This document shows, piece after piece, positions 22,901 through 33,701 of a stretch of DNA of 40,870 nt. Each line of letters starts with the position of its first letter. The first letter of the stretch is position 1. The translations under genes and the position numbers were made by a program. The stretch covers positions 1 through 40,870 of the forward strand of contig JNEM01015561.1 in NCBI GenBank assembly GCA_000697335.1, written 5' to 3'. The notes beneath the pieces were generated by a model. The model was not told the DNA's origin. It worked only from the letters and a program-made list of their open reading frames with translations, and searched no databases. This stretch comes from Conidiobolus incongruus B7586 (lineage: Eukaryota > Entomophthoromycota > Entomophthoromycetes > Entomophthorales > Conidiobolaceae).

Positions 22901-24700
22901 TAACATTAAATTTTTTTTTCGAATTCTTTGAAAACCCCAAGTTATTGGTATAATGAATATAAACTTTCAATATCCTTAGCTCTAGTCCTACTAAATATCA
23001 ATAATATATATATATATATAACCAAATTATTTACTTGGCATCTTAAAATTTTGTATAATGGATTTTATTAAATTAGATATGTAATAATGAAAAATTATAA
23101 AATTTGAGATTAAAATATATAATACAAGTTATTGATGATATTGAATTCTAACTGCAATATGATAGTTTCAACTCTAAGATTGACATAAACTGAAGATTTG
23201 ATTATTTTTCAAGATTGTTTAATTAATACAGAGTATAATTATCATTTTGTACTTGATTAATAATTAAAATTTAATGGTATGCCAGTATTTTCAAACAATT
23301 ATAATTTGCCAAAATAATTAAATATCAAAATGAAAATTATATTTAATATAATATATATCATAATTATACCTTGTGAATTAATATATTTCAATGAATTCAT
23401 ATTAATAAAGTTGTAGAGTGTTGAGATTCAAACGCAAATTTTGTTTTATATCAATCAAAGCAAAAAGTTATATATAATGAAAGCAAAATAGATTAAAATA
23501 AGAAAGTTAATCTAAACTCTATTCTTTATAAGATTGGTATCGATTTGATAAATTTCAAGTTATATTCAATCTAACATATAATATCAGTATTTGCAAATTT
23601 AAGTGTTTCTTTCAACTGAAATAGAGTTTATCTAAAAATTATATTGGGAGTAAAATCAGAAAGTTTTTGAAATAAAATATTATAATTATATTTAACATGA
23701 TAAGTAACTTTGGAAATTGACATAATAATTAATGTAATTTAAGTAAAAATTGAAAAATACCGCTACCGAATCATATGGTACAAATTATTTTCCAGAATAT
23801 AGGCTAATTTCTAAACTTTGAATACTACACCAAGGAAAAAGAAATTAAAATACTATTCATCAGTTTTAATTTTTATCTTGTTGGTAGCTTAATTTTTATA
23901 TTTTTTAATTCATACTTTTACTCCAAAAATACTTTTGAAAAATGTGAATAACATGGTAATAGCAAAATATAGGAAAGACGAATATTTGTAATCTTATTAT
24001 TAATACAATATCAATTTAAATGAACAATTTTTTTGTTTTGTAAAACAATCATAGAAAAAACTAATACCTGTTTTTAATATATCCAAATTTGAACGTAGAA
24101 CCATATTGACTGATTTTGATGGATAATTGGTTTAAAATTTTAGTAATAGAAACATCTAATTAAAAATAATTAATTGCGTATTTCATAGCTCGGTGAATTT
24201 TTATAATTTCAAAAATTATAAAATTCAATATTGCATAAAATATAATTTAAAAATTTTTTCTTTATATCTTATAATTAAATAAAATATATTTATAAAATAA
24301 TCAAAAATAATAAATATTTTAAATTTTAAAGATATTCACAATAATATTGTTGAGTTTATTTTCAAAAGTATTTGTATATTCTTTCAAATTTTGTCAATTC
24401 AATATTTGAATATCGCTAAAAATATCAAAAAGGGAAGTTATAAATATATTATATCATTAAATAGAAACTATATTTTAAATAAAAAACTACAATGAATCAG
24501 CAATTTCCTAAATTTAGCGGAATATTGATTATATTTGGACGAATTCGAGTAAATTCACATAGTTTTCATGATATAATTGATTAAATATGGCGCAGGAATT
24601 TCTAATTATGGCAACTGAGATAAAATGATTTCTAATAATTTCATTATAACCTGAAATAAAATATTTTACTATTTGCTTATAATATAAGATATTGAAATTG

Positions 24701-24708
24701 TATATAAA
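24701..24708 (+). promoter_or_regulatory. TATA box of CYP-1
   Basis: TATATAAA, 61 bp before the ATG. The equivalent site of the near-identical gene CYP-2 reads TATTTAAA. Confidence 0.45.
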
Positions 24709-24761
24709 CACCTTAAGCTTTTGTGTTACTAAATTATACTGAATTTAATTAATACTTAATC

Positions 24762-25021
24762 ATGTTAGAGGAAATCTTTACAAACACAGCATTATTATAC
24801 TTAGGATCAAGTGCCTTTATCGGTTACTTAATTTATTGGTATTATACCAATTTCCACTACCCACGTCATATTGGTCCTTTAAAGGATATTCCTGGACCTT
24901 CAAACGAGCTTTGGCAATGCATCAGATATATGTATTATGTATTGATTGGTGAACAAGGTTTATTGATGAAAAAGCTATCTGATAAATATGGTCCAATTAC
25001 ACATTCAGGTATATTTCATAT

Positions 25022-25052
<31 letters not shown>

Positions 25053-26444
25053 CCAATAAGTACTCAAAATTTCATTATAGGTTTTGGAGCTATTTTAGTC
25101 AATGAACCAGAAGCTGTCAAGCAAATTTATGGAAATTATAAATTTATCAAAGATCCTCGCATTCAAAATCTATGTATATGTGTGCAAAATTTATTCTCTA
25201 CATGGTAAGATAATACCCCAATGCTGATTACTTTTTATACTAACATATATTATCTAGTGATAGGAATTACCACTCCATTAGAGTAAGTGTTCAACTGTAC
25301 GTTAATAATATATTTGTTCTAATATAATTTTAGAAAAGAATGATTGCTCCTGCTTTCAATTGGAATAACTTGAGAAAATTAGAATCCATTATTTCTTCCC
25401 ACTGTGTCAATTCGTTGATTGAAACTATCAACCAAGCCATTGATCAAGGAGCTAAGGAAGTAGATATGTATGATCTGTATCACAAGGCCATTTTGGATGT
25501 CATTTCAGACGTTGCCCTTGGAAGAAGCTATAACAGCTTGAAGAATCCAGAGTTTTGCGCATTTGAGTTATCAAAACATGTAGCAATTACATGGGCTCTG
25601 AAATTTGCAGTTCCATTTTTAAAATTCATTAAAGCTAGACATCATCCAGAAATCACCAAGTTGGTTACGGAATGCATTGAAGAAAGGAGATCTGGAAAAA
25701 CAAGAGAGGATATCCTCCAAGCTTTGATTGATGCCGAAGATGCGGAAACTAATAAAAGATTTACAAATCAAGAGGTGATTGAAGAAGCATCTTTCTTACT
25801 TTTTGCTGGAATGGAAACCACTGCCATCTCTCTTATTTGGACTACCTATCTGATTTTGAAGAACCCAATTACTTATGAAAAATTGGTCCAGGAACTCTTA
25901 TTTCATTTCCCAAAAAAGGATAATCCAATAACATTTGATCAATGCAAAGACTTACCTTATTTAAATGCGGTACTATATGAAAGTTTGAGGCTATGTCCAC
26001 CTGCTAATACTCCTCTTTGGAGAGTAGTTCCTGAAGGAGGTGCAATGATTTGTGGATATTATCTTCCAGAAGGGGTAAGTATAATATAAAAAACACAGTT
26101 TAACAAATTCTAACATTGAATTTTAGACTCTTACAGGAATTGCACCTTTTGTGCTTCATCACAATGAAAAATATTGGCCAAATCCAGAGGCGTTTTTACC
26201 AGAAAGATGGATTGGGCCTGGCAGTGAGGAATTGAAACAAAATATTGCAGCATTTAGTTTTGGTCCTAGAGGCTGTGTTGGAAAAAACCTAGCATGGATG
26301 GAGATGTATATCACACTAGCTAATTTTATCAGAAATTTCGAATGCAGTGTATCAGATGATACTATTTTAACACCATGCGATACTTTTATTTTAAAAGCTA
26401 AAGAAGAAAAATTCAATGTAAATATTTCCAAAAGAACTTGCTAA
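24762..26444 (+). CDS. Cytochrome P450 monooxygenase CYP-1 (microsomal type)
   Basis: A heme-thiolate monooxygenase, expected in the ER membrane with NADPH-P450 reductase as partner. The substrate cannot be told from sequence. Exons 24762-25008, 25081-25204, 25258-25282, 25334-26074 and 26127-26444 join in frame to 484 residues. Visible in order: an N-terminal membrane anchor (ALLYLGSSAFIGYLIYWYY), a proline hinge (LKDIPGPSNELW), a C-helix region (HSIRKRMIAPAFNW), the I-helix oxygen-activating motif AGMETT, the K-helix ESLR, the PERW motif (FLPERW), and the heme-ligand motif FSFGPRGCVG with the Cys thiolate. All key residues are present, so it looks functional. The motif style (RVVPEGG, GPRGCVGKNLAWMEM) resembles fungal P450s of the CYP53/57/65-type group, but the family is not assigned. 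CYP-2 is a near-identical copy on the other strand. Confidence 0.93.
25024..25052. repeat. (AT)n microsatellite inside CYP-1 intron 1
   Basis: About 14 AT units fill the middle of the 72-nt first intron (25009-25080). The intron has no stop in the reading frame. The CYP-2 intron at 33383-33454 has the same length with a single visible base difference. Confidence 0.8.
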
Positions 26445-28124
26445 ATCCGGTTATTAAAAATCATTTTGTATTATTATAAATAAAATTTTAAAATCTTGAT
26501 TATCATAAATTTTTATTAAAATTTTTATATTATTGTTTTTTGTTTGATAAATTACAATATTTATCAAGTTACGTTTCTTTGTATATATAGTTGAACAAAA
26601 TGCAATAAAAAACTGACTTTTTGAAAACATCAATTGACTCAATAATTTTGATATTATTCAATATTTAAATCAATAGATTTTTATTTGAATATTTTCCGAT
26701 CAAAGATTACTCAAATTGTTAATGAATATGAGTGTTCTAAGTTGTTCTCCTTTATTAGTAAATTTTGGAATTCAATTTATCCAATTATACTTGAATCCAG
26801 TGTTAATAATTAAATTGTAACTTTAATTAATCTAGCATATTATATATAAAAGTAAATATTTTCATTATAAATATTGATGTTGCAATTTGTAAAAAAGTAT
26901 ACACCATATTTTGAAGTTATAAAATACAAAATATATCAACCCCCCAGTATAATTCGATTTCAGTCAAAAAGAGTTAATACCTTACTTAGTATCATCCATA
27001 TATAAAAGTATCGTGCTTATGACAAAATAAATATCATTTAATAAATTAATGTTTGGGTTTAAAGTATGTAATATTATTAATTGATTCGAATTTTCAATTT
27101 ATTTTTAATCAATTTGTATATCAAATCATATATAACTCAGAATGCGAATTATATCAACAAAAACCTACCATTATCATACTGAACATAAGCTATATTCAGA
27201 TTTCTGAATTCTGTTATGTATTTGAGTATTTAAAAATACGAATATAATTTATATTCAAAAATTTTGAACATTAGTAAAATTAATTAAAATTTCGCATGTT
27301 CATGCTAAAGATTAAGTAATTACAAATTACTTGGTTCAAGATATATTTATTATGATTTAATAAATTATTCAACATTCGATATTCAATATGATTTTATGAT
27401 ATTTTAATTATCAGATATTTCAATTTATATTATGACCTCAATATTATGATTCTAATATACTGAATCATATCTTGAAATTTGATATTTAGGATTTTCTAAT
27501 TGATTTCAGTTCTCATTATTAATAAGTAATACAATTGATGTGTTTAATAGAATATAAATTAATAATTTCTGATATTATTTTTGAATTCTGATATTGTAAA
27601 TTTATCCACTTTCACATTTATTCAAATCAATCCACCTAATTTATTAGCTTTTAATCCTATTAAAAGAAATAATTTAGTGATTATTATTCCAAGTACCGTA
27701 CGCGAATTTTATTGTTGCGAATTTAAAACATTTCAGGAGTAAATGATTTATTAATGAAGTATATTAATATAGATTTTGAAACGATAAATTCCATATTAGA
27801 GGGGTCTTGTGGTAGAAAAATATGGGGAAAAGGTAAAAATAGGGTTACCAAATTTGATGTGGTATTATCAATTAAACATTAAAAATAAGAAAGCAAGTCA
27901 AATGATATACAAACAAAATAACATTTTCGAAATTAATATATGACATGAAGAATTAGATGATAATTACTGAATTAAATTTTTGGACTTATGTATCTACTAT
28001 TGATCTTATATTAACTTTTTGCAACACATAAAGCAATGAATTTGAAAACTTCCAGTTGAAATTTGTATAGTGTAAATACTCTCATTAAGATTAAAGTTTT
28101 ATCAAAATGGCGTAAAACTGTTTT
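26445..28124. other. Spacer between CYP-1 and pseudogene B
   Basis: About 1.7 kb of AT-rich DNA with the CYP-1 3' end at its left. No open frame with coding character (the 64-codon frame at 27053-27247 is low complexity). A short G-rich patch lies near 27800-27850 without recognisable content. Confidence 0.5.
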
Positions 28125-29510
28125 ATAGGGCCTGCTTTATCATCTCATGCATCTACTGTTGGCCTAGGATATTTGGTTTACTGGTACTATAAAAACTTTC
28201 ATTATCCTTGTGAAGTTAGCTTTTTGAAGGATATCCCCGGATTCGCTAATAAAATATTGAGAACCTTTAGATTTATGTATTCTCGTATTACTATAGACTC
28301 TGGTATTATGTACGAAAAACTTAATCAAAGATACAGTGTAGCTTGTCACTTTGTTAAATCATATGAAAAATACGCTTAAATATAGTCAATGTAATTATTA
28401 GGAATAGGTGTTGTATGAGTAATTGATCTTGAATAAATCAAACAAATTTACAAGAGCATCGATTCAATTTATTGAAAATACTCAAAATTTCATTACAACC
28501 ATGTGATATGAAGTTTAGAAATATCATAACTATATCTCTAGCAATATTGTGAAATCTAGTGACTTAAAATATTATTCTATCAGTGGAAATTTTTAACTGG
28601 TGAGTTTGTCTTGAAATTTAGAATAATGATGTCTCTTGCATTTAATCTAAATAATATTGCAAATCTAGAACCATTATTGTTCTTGATTGTGCTGATAATT
28701 TGATTGATAGTAGCAATCAAACTATAGACTATGGTGCTAAAGAGGCTGATATATATGATTTTATATACAAGGCTATTGCTAATGTGATTTCAGATTTAAT
28801 TCTTGGAAAATATCTTAATAGTTTAAAATAACACCATTTTCTTGCTCACAAGCTATCTAAGCCTATTGCCAAATCTTCAGGTGTAAAGTTTGCAACCACA
28901 TCTTTAACCTTCTTGAAATCGCCACATTATCCATTCATCAATCAATGTATAATTAAGGGACTTATGGAGAGAAGAGAATAGAAAAGAAGAAATGATATTA
29001 TTCATACCATGATTGACTCCAGATTCTGAACTCGATCATATTTCACAAATGAAGAAAGATTTGTTATTAAAAAAATCTCCAGACTTATAAGGAGTTGGTT
29101 GATGAACTAGTTTCTAATTTTCCTGAAAGAAATACTCCTATTGGTAGATATCCCATCCCCTAAAGATTAAAATGTAAAAGTTTTATACATCACTATGATC
29201 ATTAAATTTTTATCAATATTTAGGCATAGATTAAGACTGACAGCTAAACAATCTATCACTTTAAAACTCTTGGCTTAATTGGGAATCCTTTGCTCCTAAA
29301 AGATAAATGAAACCTGATAGTGAAATTGAGGAGCATGTCTTTTGCTTTCATTTGTAGGGTTAGAGGATGTGTTGACAAAAATTCAACATGGTTGCAGTTC
29401 TATATCACAACAGCCAATTTTATTTGAAGTTTCCATTTAAATTGTCTGAATAAACTGATTATTTTGCTTTGACTTGTTTGCATTAAAAACCAAAGAAAAG
29501 CTAGTCCTTT
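28125..29510 (+). pseudogene. Cytochrome P450 pseudogene B
   Basis: A broken relative of CYP-1. Its first exon is still open and partly intact (YLVYWYYKNFHYP, FLKDIPGFANKILR, MYEKLNQRYS; about 28164-28340). The exon 2 region carries in-frame stops (GIGVV-stop, DLE-stop, then IKQIY). The microexon remnant is at 28560-28584. The exon 4 remnant opens with MMSLAFNLNNIANLEP, parallel to MIAPAFNWNNLRKLE in CYP-1, and has a TAA after YLNSLK where pseudogene A still has CAA. The heme region is reduced to VRGCVDKN near 29355-29385, with Asp in place of the last Gly of the motif. Further pieces run to about 29510. The I-helix block is absent, as in pseudogene A. Confidence 0.82.
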
Positions 29511-32018
29511 AAGTTTTTCAACAACAAAATTGAATACTTGAAAATTCTTAATATGTCAATAATAGATCTGGGTTCAATTGAATAGCAATATGACTAATTT
29601 TATACAAATCATTTTATTGTTGATATCAACAATGAAAATAGCCAGTTTTGTAGAATTATTTTTCTGTTAATTTAGAGTTTGAATTGAAGATATGATGAAA
29701 TATATTATCAGATTGAAATAGTTTTTACTAAACATATAAAGTTAATATCCCAATTTTTTAATGTATAATAATCATATTAAATTCGCTAAATTTTTGGAAA
29801 TATTAAGAAAAATTAATTAAACACTATATAATAAACAGTTAAATAGGCTATATTCACATATCTAGCCTCAATAAGTAATGCTAATTGATAATAATCAATC
29901 ATATTATATAATATTGCAAGTAAATACAAATGTTAAATAATAACACTCAATTAATAATTTAACTAAAATTATCTAAGTGTTATATTTTATAATATGTTTT
30001 ATAATTAAAGATTGTTGTTAGAAAAGTACTCGTATTATGATTTAGTAAATTATTTATTAATCCTTCTCTTTAACATATTGGAACTTTATGTCTTAGAACT
30101 TACTGTTGAGACTTTGTAGCAGAATATCCAAAAGAAAAACTACTTTCTATCTTTATCACTTGAGTTTAAATAGTTGATTCAATGAATGATATGGGATTTG
30201 GTTATAATCTAACAAAGAAGGCAAAGAGAACAAAGAATATCCTTTAATTATAGACTGACAAAGCCAGCTTAAAATAGAGATAATATTGGTTTAACTATCA
30301 AACTGGGATGGGTGATTAATTTTGAAATAAAACATAAGTACAATTATTAAATAATACTCACTAAAATTTTGATAACTTTAATGTATATTTACTAATTAAA
30401 CTTAAAATTTAAGCTAATGGTATAACCTATTATTATTTTTGCTACATACTAAATTGTTATATAATTTTATACTATTGAAACAATTTGATTACTTATTCCA
30501 ATAATATTTTAATTAATCTATCAACAGCTAGATAGCCTTATATATAATTTTTAATAAAATTTGCAATTCATAGAACGTTTAAAAATTGAAATATTTTCTA
30601 GCACTTATTTTAATGAATATGATCAGTCAACATTGAAAACATGCGAAGGTATAAAAATAATTACAACAACAATATCACATCAATAAAATAAATAGATTAT
30701 TATTGATTTTTTATAATTTCTAAGACCAAATATTTTGTATATTCCTAATCATAATAAAATTAATAATTTCCATTGATGAAAATTAATTAAACAATGTTTC
30801 ACACATTTATATTCAACTACCGATAAATTGTTTCAGACTAAATGTATTAAGATTGAATAATAAACTAAATATTTTGAAATCTAAAACAATAAGGTAGTAT
30901 ATGGTATTAGTAAATTTATTATTTTTCATATTAATAATTTTGAAAAATAATGATTTTATGTTTTATGTTAATAATTTATTTTATTCGAAATAATATTTAT
31001 TAATCTATGAATGTGTTGTCAACACACTGTAAAACTAGATAAGATATTATAATAATCACATAATTTACATCATTATTTATTAGATTTTGCGATAGTGATA
31101 GATTCTCCAAAAATTATTATATATATTATAATTATGAAAAATCAGATATCATCAAATATTATGTATTAATATCAAATTAAACGAATTAGAATTTCCTAGA
31201 TTATTACTATTGTATTTGTTTTATTCTAAATTTCAATTTAAGAACTATTATCATTCTCTATACAATTAATTTTGAATAATCATGCCAATATAGATTAATT
31301 GTATTTATTCGTATAATTCCAAATAGATAAAATATTCGATATTTGTTTTGAACTTTATTACATTATGTATAAACAATAGAATTACATTAATGTCACTTAA
31401 ATAAATTTCAAAGTATTAATTTCAATCATTTAAAGTTTTGATAGTATTCAAATTAAATAACTCGTAAATTTGATTTTCTGCAATATAAAATTATAGTATT
31501 GATTAAATGTTTCAATATTTGATAATATTGTCCCAGATCGAGAGATCCGCTCCCCATTCAACTTTAACTATCCAACATTGTTTCCGAATGTAATTCACTC
31601 ACAAATCTTAGTAACAATCCTTGCACAAAGAAAATTCCAGACTACAACAGTAATTGGAGTTTCGACACATTAGCAAAGGACTAAACACACTATAAAATGG
31701 CCACTGGGCACCTATTCGCTCAGGGATCATCCTGATCAGGGCCAAGCCCTACACTTTGATATTTCTATAGAATCCTTTAAAGTATCTTATTAGTCGTCCT
31801 TGACCCGTTTTATGTAATCTACGTGATCTTTATTGCAAGTCTACTTTCTAGAAAACCTGAAATATGATTCAACTTTTGGTGATTTTTTCAATGTTTAATT
31901 GATATATTAAAATTTAGAAAGTCTTACTATGTGTAGATTTAAAAAGTATCTTTGAATGATTAATGATTCAACATTTTCGAAATATAAATATTAAATTTCA
32001 AAATGTTTATTGATAAAC
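29511..32018. other. Spacer between pseudogene B and CYP-2
   Basis: About 2.5 kb, AT-rich. A moderately complex patch at about 30060-30310 has no recognisable frame. The main feature is the less AT-rich island at 31529-31860 (separate entry). The CYP-2 3' end lies at the right edge; its flank does not resemble that of CYP-1. Confidence 0.5.
31529..31860. mobile_element. Candidate solo LTR or similar insertion
   Basis: A 332-bp block of much less AT-rich DNA starting TGTCCCAGATCG and flanked on both sides by the 5-bp direct repeat AATAT (31524-31528 and 31861-31865), as a target duplication would be. It contains a TATA-like CTATAAAATGG in its middle. The right tip reads CTGA, not the usual CA, and AATAT is a common word here, so the call is tentative. 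No internal coding region is present. The family is not recognised; the sharp borders suggest a fairly young insertion if it is one. Confidence 0.3.
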
Positions 32019-33701
32019 TCAAAAAGCTCTCTTGAAAATGTTTATATTGAATTTTTCTTCCTTAGCTTTTAAAATAAAAGTATCGCATGGTGTTAAAATA
32101 GTATCATCTGATACACTGCATTCGAAATTCCTGATAAAATTAGCCAGTGTGATATACATCTCCATCCATGCTAGGTTTTTTCCAACACAGCCTCTAGGAC
32201 CAAAACTAAATGCTGCAATATTTTGTTTCAATTCCTCACTGCCAGGCCCAATCCATCTTTCTGGTAAAAACGCTTCTGGATTTGGCCAATATTTTTCATT
32301 GTGATGAAGCACAAAGGGTGCAATTCCTGTAAGAGTCTAAAATTCAATGTTAGAATTTGTTGAACTGTGTTTTTTATATTATACTTACCCCTTCTGGAAG
32401 ATAATATCCACAAATCATTGCACCTCCTTCAGGAACTACTCTCCAAAGAGGAGTATTAGCAGGTGGACATAGCCTCAAACTTTCATATAGTACCGCATTT
32501 AAATAAGGTAAGTCTTTGCATTGATCAAATGTTATTGGATTATCCTTGTTTGGGAAGTGAAATAAGAGTTCCTGAACTAAATTTTCATAAGTAGTTGGGT
32601 TCTTCAAAATCAGATAGGTAGTCCAAATAAGAGAGATGGCAGTGGTTTCCATTCCAGCAAAAAGTAAGAAAGATGCTTCTTCAATCACCTCTTGATTTGT
32701 AAATCTTTTATTAGTTTCCGCATCTTCGGCATCAATCAAAGCTTGGAGGATATCCTCTCTTGTTTTTCCAGACCTCCTTTCTTCAATGCATTCCGTAACC
32801 AACTTGGTGATTTCTGGATGATGTCTAGCTTTAATGAATTTTAAAAATGGAACTGCAAATTTCAGAGCCCATGTAATTGCTACATGTTTTGATAACTCAA
32901 ATGCGCAAAACTCTGGATTCTTCAAGCTGTTATAGCTTCTTCCAAGGGCAACGTCTGAAATGACATCCAAAATGGCCTTGTGATACAGGTCATACATATC
33001 TATTTCCTTAGCTCCTTGATCAATGGCTTGGTTGATAGTTTCAATCAACGAATTGACACAGTGGGAAGAAATAATGGATTCTAATTTTCTCAAGTTATTC
33101 CAATTGAAAGCAGGAGCAATCATTCTTTTCTAAAATTATATTAGAACAAATATATTATTAACGTACAGTTGAACACTTACTCTAATGGAGTGGTAATTCC
33201 TATCACTAGATAATATATGTTAGTATAAAAAGTAATCAGCATTGGGGTATTATCTTACCATGTAGAGAATAAATTTTGCACACATATACATAGATTTTGA
33301 ATGCGAGGATCTTTGATAAATTTATAATTTCCATAAATTTGCTTGACAGCTTCTGGTTCATTGACTAAAATAGCTCCAAAACCTATAATGAAATTTTGAG
33401 TACTTATTGGATATATATATATATATATATAAATGTATATAATATGAAATATACCTGAATGTGTAATTGGACCATATTTATCAGATAGCTTTTTCATCAA
33501 TAAACCTTGTTCACCAATCAATACATAATACATATATCTGATGCATTGCCAAAGCTCGTTTGAAGGTCCAGGAATATCCTTTAAAGGACCAATATGACGT
33601 GGGTAGTGGAAATTGGTATAATACCAATAAATTAAGTAACCGATAAAGGCACTTGATCCTAAGTATAATAATGCTGTGTTTGTAAAGATTTCCTCTAACA
33701 T
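32019..33701 (-). CDS. Cytochrome P450 monooxygenase CYP-2, near-identical inverted copy of CYP-1
   Basis: Same exon plan as CYP-1, with every exon and intron of equal length: 33701-33455, 33382-33259, 33205-33181, 33129-32389 and 32336-32019, giving 484 residues. The membrane anchor, proline hinge, AGMETT, ESLR, PERW and FSFGPRGCVG motifs are all intact, so it should be an active microsomal monooxygenase of unknown substrate. Protein changes against CYP-1 are few (KEIDMYD for KEVDMYD; NPTTYENL for NPITYEKL; FPNKDN for FPKKDN) until the last ten residues, where FNINIFKRAF replaces FNVNISKRTC. Introns 2 and 3 match CYP-1 base for base by eye. The promoter is clearly more different, and the TATA element is changed. 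Confidence 0.93.

Larger units (their letters stand above)
19516..24761. other. Long AT-rich spacer between pseudogene A and CYP-1
   Basis: About 5.2 kb, mostly extreme AT-rich DNA without coding character. An island at about 19640-20050 is less AT-rich and contains a strong hairpin (19931-19956) and, near 19808, a stretch resembling a tRNA A box (TAGTCTAATGG) but no matching B box. A minor less AT-rich patch lies at about 22800-22990. Nothing else is recognised; the CYP-1 promoter occupies the last 70 bp. Confidence 0.5.

Noticed and set aside
26159-26431. 90-codon frame antisense to CYP-1 exon 5 (and its twin at 32032-32304)
   Set aside because: A shadow of the well-conserved P450 exon; the twin exists only because the exon is duplicated.
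27053-27247. 64-codon plus-strand frame between CYP-1 and pseudogene B
   Set aside because: Ile/Tyr/Asn-rich low-complexity translation without a family or signals.
18285-33701. One simple inverted segmental duplication covering a pseudogene and a gene
   Set aside because: The pseudogene and gene are divergent in the left pair and convergent in the right pair, with unrelated spacers of about 5.2 and 2.5 kb, so a single block cannot explain the layout.
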